Assembly: GCA_040388625.1 (NCBI GenBank)
Contig: JAZKBK010000004.1
Location: forward strand, 434,001-498,000
From: Gemmatimonadota bacterium
GTDB taxonomy: Bacteria; Gemmatimonadota; Gemmatimonadetes; Gemmatimonadales; Gemmatimonadaceae
DNA: 64,000 nucleotides
Reading direction: 5' to 3'
Position numbers and translations under genes: made by a program. A model generated the notes under the pieces. It had not been told where the DNA came from. It searched no databases and worked only from the letters and a program-made list of their open reading frames with translations. Below are positions 7,474-16,294 of this stretch, piece by piece (position 1 is the first letter of the stretch; every line of letters begins with the position of its first letter).

Positions 7474-8232
7474 TTACGCAGCTAGCTGCGTCAGCACGCG
7501 CGGGCCCTGCGCAGTGATGGCGACTGTGTGCTCGAAGTGTGCTGCACGCGATTTGTCGACCGTCACGACAGTCCACTGATCCGGCAGCTGGCGAGTCTTG
7601 TGGCTGCCGATCATTACCATGGGCTCGATTGCGATCGTAAGGCCGGCTGCCAGCTTCACGCCACGTTTGGGCTTGCCGTAGTTGGGAACCTGCGGGTCTT
7701 CATGGAACGTAGTTCCAATTCCATGTCCGACCAGGTCGCGCGTGACGTTGAAGCCCGCGCGCTCGACCACTTCCTGCACCGCGGCGCCGATGTCGCCGAC
7801 GTGATTGTCCGGCTGCGCAGCTGCGATTCCAGCGGCCAGCGCCTTGCGCGTTACGTCGAGCAACCGCAATGATTCCGCGCCGACATTACCGACCGCGACC
7901 GTCGTGGCTGCATCCGTGTGATAACCTTCGAGCAGTACGCCGACGTCGATCGATACTATGTCGCCGTCGCGAATGACGCGCTTTGCACTCGGTATTCCGT
8001 GCACGATCTCTTCGTTGATCGATGCGCACACACTTGCGGGAAATCCGTAAAGCCCCTTGAACGACGGAAGTGCGCCTTCGTGCGAGCGTATGAATTCCTC
8101 GATCATGCGGTCGACGTCGAGCGTCGACATTCCGGCGCGCGTGTCGGTTTCAGCGAGACGCACCGCAGCGGCGAGGATCTGTCCCCCGCGCGCCATGATC
8201 TCGATCTCTCTTGCTGATTTGAGCTGTATCAT
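7474..8232 (-). CDS. map: methionine aminopeptidase type I
   Basis: A 252-residue MetAP that removes the initiator methionine from new proteins. The five metal ligands of the pita-bread fold are visible: the two Asp in SIDVGVLLEGYHTDAATT, His in GHGIGTTFHEDP, Glu in IAIEPMVMIG and Glu in HFEHTVAIT. It is the last gene of the leftward spc-type operon behind adk (28 nt gap). It ends facing ftcD 44 nt away. The infA and rpmJ genes, often next in this operon, are not here. Confidence 0.97.
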   Translation of the reverse strand: MIQLKSAREIEIMARGGQILAAAVRLAETDTRAGMSTLDVDRMIEEFIRSHEGALPSFKGLYGFPASVCASINEEIVHGIPSAKRVIRDGDIVSIDVGVLLEGYHTDAATTVAVGNVGAESLRLLDVTRKALAAGIAAAQPDNHVGDIGAAVQEVVERAGFNVTRDLVGHGIGTTFHEDPQVPNYGKPKRGVKLAAGLTIAIEPMVMIGSHKTRQLPDQWTVVTVDKSRAAHFEHTVAITAQGPRVLTQLAA

Positions 8233-8260
8233 TGACTGCTTCCTCTAACCGCGTGCGCCG

Positions 8261-8914
8261 TCAGGATGCGAGTTGGACGCTCTGGAGCGCCTGCGCCGCC
8301 CGGGCCGTAACGTCCGTCACTTCGCCGATCGCGTCTATGCGTTGCACCGGAATACCATGGGAATCATACCACTCGACAACCGGCGCGGTGAGCTCTTCGT
8401 AGACGTTGAGCCGATTCTGAATGGCGTCAGGCTCGTCGTCCTGGCGGCGAATGAGACGGCCGCCGTCGCCGCGTGGACACGCGGTGCCCGGCTCGAGGCC
8501 CCTGAACGGCGTCTGACATACGTCGCAGGTCGTGCGCGAGCTGAGCCGCCGGATCAATTCAGCGTGATTCGCCTCGAATAGCAACACCGCGTCGACCTTT
8601 CGGCCGATGCTCGCGAGCGCCTCGGCGAGACCCTCCGCCTGAGGTACGGTGCGGACTGCGCCGTCGAGAATTGCACCGCGCGCGGATTCAGGCGACGCAA
8701 TCGCGTCGCGAAGAATCCCGAGAATCACCGAATCGGGAACGAGATCGCCACGATCCATGAACTGCTTGGCCTCGAGTCCAAGAGGCGTGCCTTCACGCAC
8801 AGCGGCGCGAAACAGATCGCCGGTGGCGATTTTCGGAATGCCAAGGCGAGCTGCAAGCAGCTCGCCCTGAGTTCCCTTCCCCGCGCCCGGTGGTCCGAGC
8901 AGAACGATTATCAC
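8261..8914 (-). CDS. adk: adenylate kinase (long form)
   Basis: A 217-residue adenylate kinase interconverting ATP+AMP and 2 ADP. The P-loop GPPGAGKGTQ is at residues 7-16, ATGDLFR is at the AMP site, and a LID domain contains RRQDDEPDAI. The LID has CDVC followed by a third Cys in ACPRGDGG, and Asp stands near the place of the fourth. This is a Cys3-Asp-like zinc finger with an extra residue in the second knuckle. It starts with GTG, 15 nt downstream of secY. Confidence 0.96.
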   Translation of the reverse strand: MIIVLLGPPGAGKGTQGELLAARLGIPKIATGDLFRAAVREGTPLGLEAKQFMDRGDLVPDSVILGILRDAIASPESARGAILDGAVRTVPQAEGLAEALASIGRKVDAVLLFEANHAELIRRLSSRTTCDVCQTPFRGLEPGTACPRGDGGRLIRRQDDEPDAIQNRLNVYEELTAPVVEWYDSHGIPVQRIDAIGEVTDVTARAAQALQSVQLAS

Positions 8915-8929
8915 AATTGCACCGCGACG

Positions 8930-10261
8930 TCAGTAGCCGGCGAACGAATTCTGCCCGCGGAACCTTACGCGTCCCTTCTTCATGAATCCGTCGTACTTGC
9001 GGAGCAGCATGTGCTGGTTGATCTGCGCCATCGTATCGAGCGCGACACCGACAACGATCAGCAGCGACGTGCCGCCGAACGTGAACGGAACGTTGATCGC
9101 ATCCGCGATGAAGATCGGAAGCAGTGCGATGAACGTGAGGAATATCGAGCCTGGAAGCGTGATCCGGGATATCACCGAATCCACGTACTCGGCTGTCTTC
9201 GCGCCAGGTTTCACACCCGGAATGAATCCGCCCTGCTTCTTCAGGTTCTCGGCGATGTCCACCGGATTGAAGATGATCGCAGTGTAGAAGTACGTGAAGA
9301 AGATGATCAGGATCGCCAGCAGCGTGAAGTACAACCACGTTCCGGGCTGCATACGCTCCGACATCTGCTGCATGAACGGATTGCCGCTGAACTGTGCGAA
9401 CGCGCCTGGAATCACGATCACCGATTGCGCGAAGATGATAGGCATCACGCCCGCGGTATTGATTCGGAGCGGAATGAAGTTCCGCGATGCTTCTCGCTGG
9501 CGCCCACGAGACATGGTGCGCTGCGGAATCTGAATCATTATGCGCCGCGCTGCGATCGTGATCGCGATCGTACCGGCGACGACGGCAACCATGACGAAGC
9601 CGAGTATGATCAGAGAGAATGGTCCGATCGCCTGCGTCGTCACGAACTTGAACGTGTCGAGAATGCCGGGCCAGAAGCGCTCGACAATCGAGAAGAAGAT
9701 GATGAGCGAGGCACCGTTACCCAGACCACGCTCGGTGATCTGCTCGCCCAGCCACATGACGAAGATCGCGCCGGTGGTGAGGAACAGAACCATCTGCAGC
9801 TTGAACATGAAGCCCGGCGTGATGACGGCGTTCTGGAGCGACGACGTGAACAGCGCGAAGCCCCATCCCTGAACTACGGCGAGCGCGATGGTGATGTATC
9901 GCGTCCACTGGTTGATGGTTTTTCGACCTTCCTCGTCCTTCTGCATCTTCTCGACCTGCGGCAACACTGCACCGGCGATCTGGATGAAGATGGACGCGGA
10001 GATGTACGGCATGATTCCGAGCGCGAACACCGTTGCGCGGGAGAGACCGCCTCCGACGAACAGGTCGTACAGCCCGAGCAATCCTCCACCACCCTTGTTC
10101 GCGAAGAAATCCGTGAGCGCCACCACGTCGATTCCCGGCGCCGTGATATGCGAACCGAGCCGGTAAAGGACGAGGCAGAGGAAGGTGAACTTGATCTTAT
10201 CCCACAGCTCGGTGTTGCGCGTGATGTCCGCGACCGCCGATGCGGGATTTGTCTGCGCCAT
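8930..10261 (-). CDS. secY: preprotein translocase channel subunit SecY
   Basis: A 443-residue, ten-helix core of the Sec translocon. Recognisable segments are YRLGSHITAPGID (helix 1 / plug region), FALGIMPYISASI, GNGASLIIF and the cytoplasmic loop GFIPGVKPG before the last helices. The start is ATG at 10261 behind GAGGAG. The upstream extension to 10294 is not needed. It is placed between rplO and adk, as in most bacterial spc operons. Its partner secE is at 48826-49086. Confidence 0.97.
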   Translation of the reverse strand: MAQTNPASAVADITRNTELWDKIKFTFLCLVLYRLGSHITAPGIDVVALTDFFANKGGGGLLGLYDLFVGGGLSRATVFALGIMPYISASIFIQIAGAVLPQVEKMQKDEEGRKTINQWTRYITIALAVVQGWGFALFTSSLQNAVITPGFMFKLQMVLFLTTGAIFVMWLGEQITERGLGNGASLIIFFSIVERFWPGILDTFKFVTTQAIGPFSLIILGFVMVAVVAGTIAITIAARRIMIQIPQRTMSRGRQREASRNFIPLRINTAGVMPIIFAQSVIVIPGAFAQFSGNPFMQQMSERMQPGTWLYFTLLAILIIFFTYFYTAIIFNPVDIAENLKKQGGFIPGVKPGAKTAEYVDSVISRITLPGSIFLTFIALLPIFIADAINVPFTFGGTSLLIVVGVALDTMAQINQHMLLRKYDGFMKKGRVRFRGQNSFAGY

Positions 10262-10426
10262 TAGTAGAGTCTCCTCAGTGGGTGGCAGCGCCACCCGAAA
10301 CTGCTGTAGGACGATTCCATCGCGCTCACGCGGCAGAATCGCGAAGCGCCGGCGCGGACGGCCAAGGCCGCCGCACTCGACGCATTACACAAAGTTGGTG
10401 GCCATGCTGCGGCCCCTTTCGGAAAT

Positions 10427-10882
10427 TTACGCGACGGTACCGCCGGCGGCGACGATCTTCTCGCGCGCACCGCTGCTGACCTTGAGCCCCCGGACCGTCA
10501 CAGCCTGCGTGATCTCTCCGTTGGCCAGAACCTTGGCCGGTCCCTTGCCGCCGTGGATCATACCCGCCTCCACCAGCAGCTCGTTCGTTATTTCCTTCCC
10601 TTCGAATCTTGCGAGGTCGCCGAGCCGCACGACCTGGCTCTCGACCCGGAACGGACTCGTGAAGCCACGCTTCGGCAGCCGACGGGTGAGCGGCATCTGA
10701 CCGCCCTCGAAATGTGGCTTGCCGCCGCCCGGTCCATGGTGTCCCGACCGTGCCTTGATACCCTTGTGTCCCTTACCCGACGTCTTACCCGTGCCGGAGC
10801 CCGGGCCGCGACCGATGCGCTTGCGATTGCGCGACGATCCCGGTGCAGACGACAGGTTATGGAGACCGATTTTCTTAGCCAT
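10427..10882 (-). CDS. rplO: 50S ribosomal protein L15
   Basis: A 151-residue L15 with the Gly/Arg-rich N-terminal arm that threads into 23S rRNA ([23 protein letters not shown], then [10 protein letters not shown]) and a globular C-terminal fold ([31 protein letters not shown]). It starts 3 nt after the rpmD stop. A 165-nt gap with no obvious gene separates it from secY. Confidence 0.97.
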   Translation of the reverse strand: MAKKIGLHNLSSAPGSSRNRKRIGRGPGSGTGKTSGKGHKGIKARSGHHGPGGGKPHFEGGQMPLTRRLPKRGFTSPFRVESQVVRLGDLARFEGKEITNELLVEAGMIHGGKGPAKVLANGEITQAVTVRGLKVSSGAREKIVAAGGTVA

Positions 10883-10885
10883 TTG

Positions 10886-11146
10886 TTATGCCTCGTCCTT
10901 GGCCGGAGCGATCGTCACGAGATGGCGCACGCGCTTGATCTGTCCGCGCAGTGCCGCCGAATCCTGATGAATCACCACGTCATGCGGGTGCTTGAGTCCG
11001 AGCGCCTCGAGCGTGCGGCGCATGCGCCACGAATGCCCGATCTTGCTGCGAACCTGCTTGATCTCGATCCTGCCCTTGCCGGGGGCCTGAAGCTTGTCCG
11101 TCGTCTTGGGCCCCCTCGTCGGGTGCCACACGAAAGTCCTGGCCAT
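10886..11146 (-). CDS. rpmD: 50S ribosomal protein L30
   Basis: An 86-residue L30. The conserved IEIKQVRSKIGHSWRMRRTL and the LGLKHPHDVV segment lie at residues 27-60, preceded by a 26-residue basic extension not present in the shortest L30 proteins. The ATG at 11146 overlaps the last base of the rpsE stop codon (TAATG). The longer upstream frame is inside rpsE and is rejected. Confidence 0.93.
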   Translation of the reverse strand: MARTFVWHPTRGPKTTDKLQAPGKGRIEIKQVRSKIGHSWRMRRTLEALGLKHPHDVVIHQDSAALRGQIKRVRHLVTIAPAKDEA

Positions 11147-11970
11147 TACGCAACCACCTTCGTCTTGGCACGAGAGCGATAGCCGAGCGAGCTCTGCTCG
11201 ACGCCACGCTCGCGCGCGATCTGTTCTACAGTTGTCAGCTTCGCCAGCGCGTCGAGCGCGGCGAGAACCATGTTGTGCGGATTGGTCGAGCCGAGGCTCT
11301 TGGTGAGGATGTCGGTGATTCCGACGCATTCCATGACTGCGCGCACCGCACCACCGGCGATTACACCGGCTCCTGGTGCTGCTGGCTTCATGAGAACCTT
11401 TCCTGCGCCATGCTGGCCGACGATAGCGTGTGGAATCGTGCCGCCGGTCATCGGAACCGCGACCATGCGGCGGCGAGCTGCCTCGACGGCCTTGCGGACC
11501 GCTTCGGAAACTTCGTTCGCCTTGCCGGTCGAGAATCCAACCCGTCCCTGACCATCACCGACTGCCACGAGTGCGTTGAAGGAGAAACGACGTCCGCCCT
11601 TCACGACCTTGGCGACGCGATTGATCGCGACCACGTTCTCGATGAGATCGCTGCCGCCCTCGCCGCCCTGACCGCCGCGTCCACCGTCACGTCCGCCACC
11701 GGGGCCACGTCCGCCGCCTGGGCCACCGCGGCCACCCTGACCGCCGCCCTGACCACCGCGGCTCTGACCGCCACCCTGGCCTCCGCGACCACCACCAGCG
11801 CCACCGCGTCCGCCGCCGCCCTGTCCGCCGCGGCCACGCTGCTGGCCGCCGCCGGAGCGCGCGCTGCGCCCGGGTCCGCCAGTGTTGCCGCCGGTGCTGC
11901 CACCAGTGGTGCCACTGCCTGCGCCGCCGCTCGCGGCTGGCGCTCCGCCCTGCTTCTGTTCGTCAGCCAT
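11146..11970 (-). CDS. rpsE: 30S ribosomal protein S5 with a long Gly/Arg-rich N-terminal extension
   Basis: A 274-residue S5. The usual protein is about 165 residues and occupies residues 108-274 here ([20 protein letters not shown], dsRBD-like, then [18 protein letters not shown] and the C-terminal ribosomal S5 fold). Residues 1-107 are almost entirely Gly, Arg and Gln, with many RGG/RGGQGG units, and have no counterpart in typical S5. The ATG at 11970 is supported by a GGAG motif 7 nt upstream and by TAATG coupling to the rplR stop, so the extension appears to be translated. S5 acts in decoding accuracy and the mRNA helicase site of the 30S subunit. Confidence 0.93.
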   Translation of the reverse strand: MADEQKQGGAPAASGGAGSGTTGGSTGGNTGGPGRSARSGGGQQRGRGGQGGGGRGGAGGGRGGQGGGQSRGGQGGGQGGRGGPGGGRGPGGGRDGGRGGQGGEGGSDLIENVVAINRVAKVVKGGRRFSFNALVAVGDGQGRVGFSTGKANEVSEAVRKAVEAARRRMVAVPMTGGTIPHAIVGQHGAGKVLMKPAAPGAGVIAGGAVRAVMECVGITDILTKSLGSTNPHNMVLAALDALAKLTTVEQIARERGVEQSSLGYRSRAKTKVVA

Positions 11971-12317
11971 TAGAACTCCAACCCGCCTTCGCGGGCACCG
12001 TCGGCCACCGCTTTCACGCGGCCGTGATACACATATCCACCACGGTCGAAGACGACGCTGGTCACGCCCGCTTCCTTGGCGCGCGCCGCGATCTTCTTGC
12101 CGACCTCGAATGACTTCTCGACCTTCTTCCCGGTGATTCCACCGTCCGTAACGGTCATGAGCGTGTGCTGAGTGTTGTCGTCCACGAGCTGCGCATAGAT
12201 GTGCTTCTCGGAACGGAACACGACCAGACGCGGACGCTCGGCCGTGCCATTCACTTTCTTGCGAACGCGAAAGTGACGACGGGCGCGGTACTGCTCGCGG
12301 GTCTGCGGTTTTTTCAT
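11970..12317 (-). CDS. rplR: 50S ribosomal protein L18
   Basis: A 115-residue L18, which binds 5S rRNA with L5 and L25. It has the basic arm [12 protein letters not shown] followed by [20 protein letters not shown] and the C-terminal [26 protein letters not shown]. The start sits 3 nt after the rplF stop region, and its TAA overlaps the rpsE ATG. The length is normal. Confidence 0.97.
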   Translation of the reverse strand: MKKPQTREQYRARRHFRVRKKVNGTAERPRLVVFRSEKHIYAQLVDDNTQHTLMTVTDGGITGKKVEKSFEVGKKIAARAKEAGVTSVVFDRGGYVYHGRVKAVADGAREGGLEF

Positions 12318-12320
12318 CGC

Positions 12321-12860
12321 TTACTTGCCCCCGGCCTTACCGGCCTTGCGGCGAACCTGCTCGCCTTGATACTTGACTCCCTTGCCCTTGTATGGCTCGG
12401 GTGGACGCAGACTGCGCAACTCCGCGGCAACCTGGCCTACGACTTCCTTGTTCGCGCCTTCGACGACGATCTGCGTCGGCTGCGGTGCGCTCAGCTTGAT
12501 TCCCTTGGGCGACTTGTACTCCACAGGATGGGAGAAGCCGAGAGCCAGCTGCAAGCCATAAGGCCGTACCTCGGCCTTGTAACCAACGCCGACCAGCTCG
12601 AGCGTCTTCGAGAAACCCGTCGATACACCCTCGACCATGTTCGCGACGAGCGTGCGGCTGAGACCATGAAGCGCCTTGTGCTTCTGCTCATCCGACGGAC
12701 GCGCCACGACCACTTCACCGTTTTCCATCGACACTTTCATGTCCGAGTGGAGGGTGCGCTCGAGTTCTCCCTTGGGACCCTTGACCTTCACATTGTTGCC
12801 GTCGACCGTCACCGTTACGTTCGCGGGGACCGGGACTGGCTTCTTTCCAATACGTGACAT
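12321..12860 (-). CDS. rplF: 50S ribosomal protein L6
   Basis: A 179-residue L6 with two duplicated L6 folds. Recognised by [15 protein letters not shown] at the start, [11 protein letters not shown], and the C-terminal [15 protein letters not shown] that contacts 23S rRNA near the sarcin-ricin loop. It lies between rpsH and rplR, as in the standard spc order. Confidence 0.97.
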   Translation of the reverse strand: MSRIGKKPVPVPANVTVTVDGNNVKVKGPKGELERTLHSDMKVSMENGEVVVARPSDEQKHKALHGLSRTLVANMVEGVSTGFSKTLELVGVGYKAEVRPYGLQLALGFSHPVEYKSPKGIKLSAPQPTQIVVEGANKEVVGQVAAELRSLRPPEPYKGKGVKYQGEQVRRKAGKAGGK

Positions 12861-12871
12861 TGTTGGCTCGC

Positions 12872-13276
12872 TTACCAGACTAGCGCGACGAGTTCGCCGC
12901 CGGTGCGATGCTGCCGCGCCTGGCGGTCGGACATGACACCCTGCGACGTGCTGAGGATCGCCATGCCAAGTCCGTTGCGAACGCGCGGGATCTCGGTGAC
13001 ACCGACGTAACGTCGGAGGCCGGGAGTCGAGACGCGTTGCAGATCACGGATGACCGGCTGGCCCGTGCCAGCTGCGTACTTGAGGATCACGCGCAGAATC
13101 TGCCGCCCTTCCTCGGTCTCGAGGGTGCGGTAGTCCTGGATGTAGGAATTCTCTTTCAGGATCTGCGCGATCTGCGTTTTCACCTTTGACGCGGGCATGT
13201 CGACGCGGCGATGCTTCGCCCGGCACGCGTTGCGGATCCGCGTTAGCATATCCGCGATCGGATCTGTCATACTCAT
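12872..13276 (-). CDS. rpsH: 30S ribosomal protein S8
   Basis: A 134-residue S8, the primary binder of 16S rRNA helix 21 and, in enterobacteria, translational repressor of spc genes. Features are [13 protein letters not shown] at the start and the C-terminal [10 protein letters not shown] / [20 protein letters not shown] at 13276 has a GAGGTAG motif upstream. ATG at 13270 is the alternative. A 207-nt gap with three palindromes separates it from rpsN. Confidence 0.97.
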   Translation of the reverse strand: MSMTDPIADMLTRIRNACRAKHRRVDMPASKVKTQIAQILKENSYIQDYRTLETEEGRQILRVILKYAAGTGQPVIRDLQRVSTPGLRRYVGVTEIPRVRNGLGMAILSTSQGVMSDRQARQHRTGGELVALVW

Positions 13277-13340
13277 CGTTCTGCTCTACCTCGTCCCGTC
13301 GTATCCGTTGCTCGGACGTGCGGGGCTGCTTGGGTATACA

Positions 13341-13359
13341 GCGAGGCCCTTTGCCTCGC
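13341..13359. repeat. palindrome GCGAGGC...GCCTCGC in the rpsN-rpsH gap
   Basis: Seven-base inverted arms around a 5-nt loop. It is the first of three palindromes packed into the 207-nt rpsN-rpsH gap, the only sizeable gap in the middle of the spc genes. It may form an RNA hairpin in the operon transcript. Confidence 0.6.
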
Positions 13360-13389
13360 CTTCTTCTTTCCCTGCCGACCAGCTTGTAT

Positions 13390-13464
13390 GGGCAGGCCCC
13401 CGTGCCTGCCCTTCTTAACTCTGCGCATTCCTTAAGAGGGGGCGGGCAGGGGCGCCTGCCCCTA
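13390..13464. repeat. pair of REP-like palindromes, rpsN-rpsH gap
   Basis: Two related palindromic units: 13390-13411 (GGGCAGG, CCCCCGTG core, CCTGCCC) and 13444-13466 (GGGCAGG, GGCG, CCTGCCCCTAC). They face opposite ways. The same unit recurs at 21925-21947, 21993-22018, 48219-48244, 48251-48276, 49300-49325 and 50699-50721, always between genes of the translation/RNA polymerase operons. Whether they terminate, protect mRNA or are mobile REP/MITE-like units cannot be told from sequence alone. Confidence 0.75.
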
Positions 13465-13483
13465 CGACTGCCACGTTACCAAC

Positions 13484-13789
13484 TTACCAGCTTGCCTTGC
13501 GCACGCCCGGGATGAACCCCGCCAGTGCCATGTCGCGGAACGCGATACGCGCGAGTCCGAACTGACGCAGGTACGCGCGCGGCCGTCCGCTGAACTCGCA
13601 GCGATTGCGGATGCGCACCACTGACGCGTCGCGCGGCATCTTGCGAATCGCGGCATAAGCGTCTGCGCGCTGATCCGGCGTCGACGCCGGATTCTTGATT
13701 ATCGCCTTCAGCTCGCGACGACGCGCCGCGTACTTCGCGACGATTGCACGACGCTGCTCGTTCTTCTTGATCTTGGAAGTCTTCGCCAT
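13484..13789 (-). CDS. rpsN: 30S ribosomal protein S14 (long, zinc-free form)
   Basis: A 101-residue S14 of the long type ([12 protein letters not shown] at the start, [20 protein letters not shown], ending [11 protein letters not shown]). The CXXC pairs of the short zinc-binding S14 are absent. It lies between rplE and rpsH, as in proteobacterial spc operons. Confidence 0.97.
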   Translation of the reverse strand: MAKTSKIKKNEQRRAIVAKYAARRRELKAIIKNPASTPDQRADAYAAIRKMPRDASVVRIRNRCEFSGRPRAYLRQFGLARIAFRDMALAGFIPGVRKASW

Positions 13790-13801
13790 TGTATGCTTCG
13801 G

Positions 13802-14566
13802 TTAACCGTGTACGATGACGGGCTTCTCTTCACCGCGGAACGGCATGCCGAGCTCGCGGAGAAGTGCAAGAGCCTGATCGTCCTTGTTCGTCGTCGTGAC
13901 GAAAGTGATGTCCATTCCGTGGATCTCATCTACCATGTCGTAGTTGATTTCGGGGAAGATCATCTGCTCCTTGACGCCCATCGTGTAGTTGCCGCGTCCG
14001 TCGAACGCGCGTGTGTTGAGGCCGCGGAAATCACGGATGCGTGGAATCGCGACCGTCACCAGACGATCGAGGAACTCCCACATGCGTGGACCACGCAGCG
14101 TCACCGACGCGCCGATCTCCTGGCCCTCGCGCTGACCGAAGTTCGCGATCGACTTCTTCGCCTTGCGCCGCACGGGCCGCTGACCGGTTATGAGCGCCAG
14201 CTCGTCCACCACGATGTCGAGCACCTTGGAGTTGCGAATCGCTTCGCCAACACCGCAGTTGATCACGATCTTCTCGATGGTCGGGACCTCGTGCAGGTTG
14301 CCGAATCCGTACTGCTTGGTGAGACGCGTCCGCACCGTCGACTTGTAATGCTCACGCAGACGCGGCGCCGGAACCGGAAGCTCTGCGCCGGCGTGTTCCG
14401 TCGGCAGCAGCTGCTTGCGCTCTGCGCCGCGACCGGCTGACGCCTTGGTCGAGCTCTTGGATGACGTCTTTGGCGGCGTGGACTTCGCCGGCGATTTTCC
14501 GCCAGCCTTCGCCCCAGCCTTGCCGCCCTTTGCGCCGCCCTTCTTGTTGTCTTGCTTGTTTGCCAT
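13802..14566 (-). CDS. rplE: 50S ribosomal protein L5 with a Lys/Ala-rich N-terminal extension
   Basis: L5 binds 5S rRNA and the P-site tRNA elbow. The normal protein of about 180 residues starts near residue 68 (PRLREHYKSTVRTRL) and runs through RKAKKSIANFGQREGQEIGA to FVTTTNKDDQALALLRELGMPF. In front are about 67 residues rich in Lys, Gly, Ala and Ser. The ATG at 14566 is backed by a TAAGGAAT Shine-Dalgarno that overlaps the rplX stop codon, so the extension is probably made. Total length is 254. Confidence 0.94.
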   Translation of the reverse strand: MANKQDNKKGGAKGGKAGAKAGGKSPAKSTPPKTSSKSSTKASAGRGAERKQLLPTEHAGAELPVPAPRLREHYKSTVRTRLTKQYGFGNLHEVPTIEKIVINCGVGEAIRNSKVLDIVVDELALITGQRPVRRKAKKSIANFGQREGQEIGASVTLRGPRMWEFLDRLVTVAIPRIRDFRGLNTRAFDGRGNYTMGVKEQMIFPEINYDMVDEIHGMDITFVTTTNKDDQALALLRELGMPFRGEEKPVIVHG

Positions 14567-14578
14567 TTGCTCTATTCC

Positions 14579-14983
14579 TTAACGGGACGCCATCGGGATC
14601 GAGTCGCCGCTCTTGACGCTGACGCGCTCCTTCGTTCCGTCCTTGTCCGTACGCGCCTTGACGCGCGTCGGCTTGCCTGACTTCGGATCGATGAGCATCA
14701 CGTTCGATGCAGCAAACGGGGCTTCCATCTCGCGGATGCCGCCCTCTTCCTCCGCACTCGTCGCGCGACGGTGCTTCTTCACGATGTTCACGCCCTTCAC
14801 GAGGACGCGGTTCTTCTTTGTGAAGACACGGAGAACCATGCCCTCCTTGCCCTTGTCGTCGCCGCGCATCACGCGGACAGTGTCGCCCTTGGCAACGTGA
14901 ACGCTGCTGCGTTCCGCATTCGCCGAGTGACGATCGGTGGTGAGGCGGTTCCTGTTCGTCTTCCGATATTTCAACACGCGCAT
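14579..14983 (-). CDS. rplX: 50S ribosomal protein L24
   Basis: A 134-residue L24, an assembly initiator of the 50S subunit. The KOW motif is at residues 30-57 (HVAKGDTVRVMRGDDKGKEG), then VKGVNIVKKHRR and the acidic EEEGGIREMEAPF. It starts with about 25 extra residues including an NRLTTDRHS segment. Two nt downstream of rplN and coupled to rplE. Confidence 0.96.
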   Translation of the reverse strand: MRVLKYRKTNRNRLTTDRHSANAERSSVHVAKGDTVRVMRGDDKGKEGMVLRVFTKKNRVLVKGVNIVKKHRRATSAEEEGGIREMEAPFAASNVMLIDPKSGKPTRVKARTDKDGTKERVSVKSGDSIPMASR

Positions 14984-14984
14984 G

Positions 14985-15353
14985 CTACAGAACCTCCGGC
15001 GCCAGCGAGGCGATCTTCATGTACTTCTTGTCGCGGATCTCACGTGCGACCGGACCGAACACGCGCGTCGCGCGCGGCTCGCCAGCGTCGTTGATGATCA
15101 CGACCGCATTCTCATCGAAGCGGATGTACGAGCCGTCCTTCCGGCGCGTCTCCTTGGCGGTGCGCACTACCACCGCACGCGCCACGTCCGACTTCTTCAC
15201 CGTTCCGTTCGGGAGGGCGTCCTTCACCGCCACGATCACGACGTCGCCAAGACCCGCGTAGCGCCGGCCAGTACCGCCCAGCACACGGATGACGAGCGCC
15301 CGCTTCGCGCCGGAATTATCGGCAACCTTCACCATGGACTCTTGCTGAATCAT
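14985..15353 (-). CDS. rplN: 50S ribosomal protein L14
   Basis: A 122-residue L14 of exactly the usual length, starting [19 protein letters not shown] and ending [10 protein letters not shown]. It binds 23S rRNA at the subunit interface and the silencing factor RsfS in other bacteria. It sits between rpsQ and rplX. Confidence 0.98.
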   Translation of the reverse strand: MIQQESMVKVADNSGAKRALVIRVLGGTGRRYAGLGDVVIVAVKDALPNGTVKKSDVARAVVVRTAKETRRKDGSYIRFDENAVVIINDAGEPRATRVFGPVAREIRDKKYMKIASLAPEVL

Positions 15354-15365
15354 TGCAGTATCTCG

Positions 15366-15674
15366 TTAGCGTGCGCGCTCGACGATCTCGACCACTCGGA
15401 AGCGCTTGTCCTTCGACAACGGGCGCGTCTCCATGATCCGTACCGTATCGCCCAGCTTGGCCGAGTTCTCCTCGTCATGAGCTTTGAGCTTCTTGGTACG
15501 CGTCATCATCTTGCCATAAACAGGGTGCTTCACGCGGCGCTCGATGGCGACCACCACGGTCTTCTCCATCTTGTCGCTCACGACCGTACCCGTGCGCACC
15601 TTGCGCGCGTTACGTGTCTCCGTCCCGAGCTGTGTGCGCTGGGACGAACCGGCGCCGTTAGTCATATCAGCCAT
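15366..15674 (-). CDS. rpsQ: 30S ribosomal protein S17
   Basis: A 102-residue S17. The OB-fold core is at residues 23-100 ([61 protein letters not shown]). The first 20 residues are a polar extension. The ATG at 15674 overlaps the rpmC stop by 8 nt and follows GAGAGGAAG. ATG at 15665 is an alternative. Confidence 0.97.
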   Translation of the reverse strand: MADMTNGAGSSQRTQLGTETRNARKVRTGTVVSDKMEKTVVVAIERRVKHPVYGKMMTRTKKLKAHDEENSAKLGDTVRIMETRPLSKDKRFRVVEIVERAR

Positions 15675-15864
15675 TCTTCTGCTTCCTCTCGTTCTGCACC
15701 GTCTTGAGCCGCGCGATGTCGCGCCGGATGAACCGCAGGCGTAGCGGATTTTCCAACGTCTCGGTTCCAGAGCGGAACGTCAGTCGGAAGCGCTCTTCCT
15801 CCAGCTCGTTGATCTTCGCGACGACGTCAGAATCGATCATCTCGCGGATTTCGTTAGCCTTCAT
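15667..15864 (-). CDS. rpmC: 50S ribosomal protein L29
   Basis: A 65-residue two-helix L29 at the peptide exit tunnel ([44 protein letters not shown]). The start is ATG at 15864 because a strong GAGGAGG lies 8 nt upstream. An in-frame ATG at 15882 is not needed. It overlaps the rplP 3' end by 11 nt. Confidence 0.96.
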   Translation of the reverse strand: MKANEIREMIDSDVVAKINELEEERFRLTFRSGTETLENPLRLRFIRRDIARLKTVQNERKQKNG

Positions 15865-16282
15865 CTGAATGCGCCTCCTCACGCTTCACGAACTTCGTCT
15901 TCACACTGAGCTTCGCCGCAGCAAGCGCCATCGCCTTCTGCGCGATCTCGAGCGTCACACCTTCCAGCTCGAACATCACACGGCCAGGCTTCACAACGGC
16001 AACCCAACCTTCGGGTGAGCCCTTACCCTTGCCCATGCGCGTTTCTGCCGGCTTCTTCGTGATCGGCTTGTCGGGGAAGATGCGAATCCACACCTTTCCG
16101 CCGCGCTTGATGTGACGCGTGAGCGCCACACGAGCGGCTTCGATCTGCCGGTTCGTGACCCAGCCTGGCTCCAGTGCCTGGAGGCCGAAATCGCCGAACG
16201 AAACCTTCGATCCACGGGTCGCCAATCCCTTCGTGCGACCCTTGAACATCTTGCGGAACTTTACCCGCTTCGGACTGAGCAT
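15854..16282 (-). CDS. rplP: 50S ribosomal protein L16
   Basis: A 142-residue L16 near the A-site tRNA elbow. Typical segments are [19 protein letters not shown], the [27 protein letters not shown] block and [22 protein letters not shown], which carries the hydroxylatable Arg region. It lies between rpsC and rpmC. Confidence 0.98.
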   Translation of the reverse strand: MLSPKRVKFRKMFKGRTKGLATRGSKVSFGDFGLQALEPGWVTNRQIEAARVALTRHIKRGGKVWIRIFPDKPITKKPAETRMGKGKGSPEGWVAVVKPGRVMFELEGVTLEIAQKAMALAAAKLSVKTKFVKREEAHSDEG

Positions 16283-16294
16283 CTCTAATTCTCC

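Noticed and set aside
11275-11973. Ala/Thr-rich 232-codon frame antisense to rpsE
   Set aside because: Repetition comes only from the complement of the Gly/Arg-rich S5 extension; the S5 frame has a start, Shine-Dalgarno and conserved domain.
13277-13483. CRISPR array suspected from clustered palindromes
   Set aside because: Units are unequal, face opposite ways and have no regular spacers; they belong to the dispersed palindrome family.
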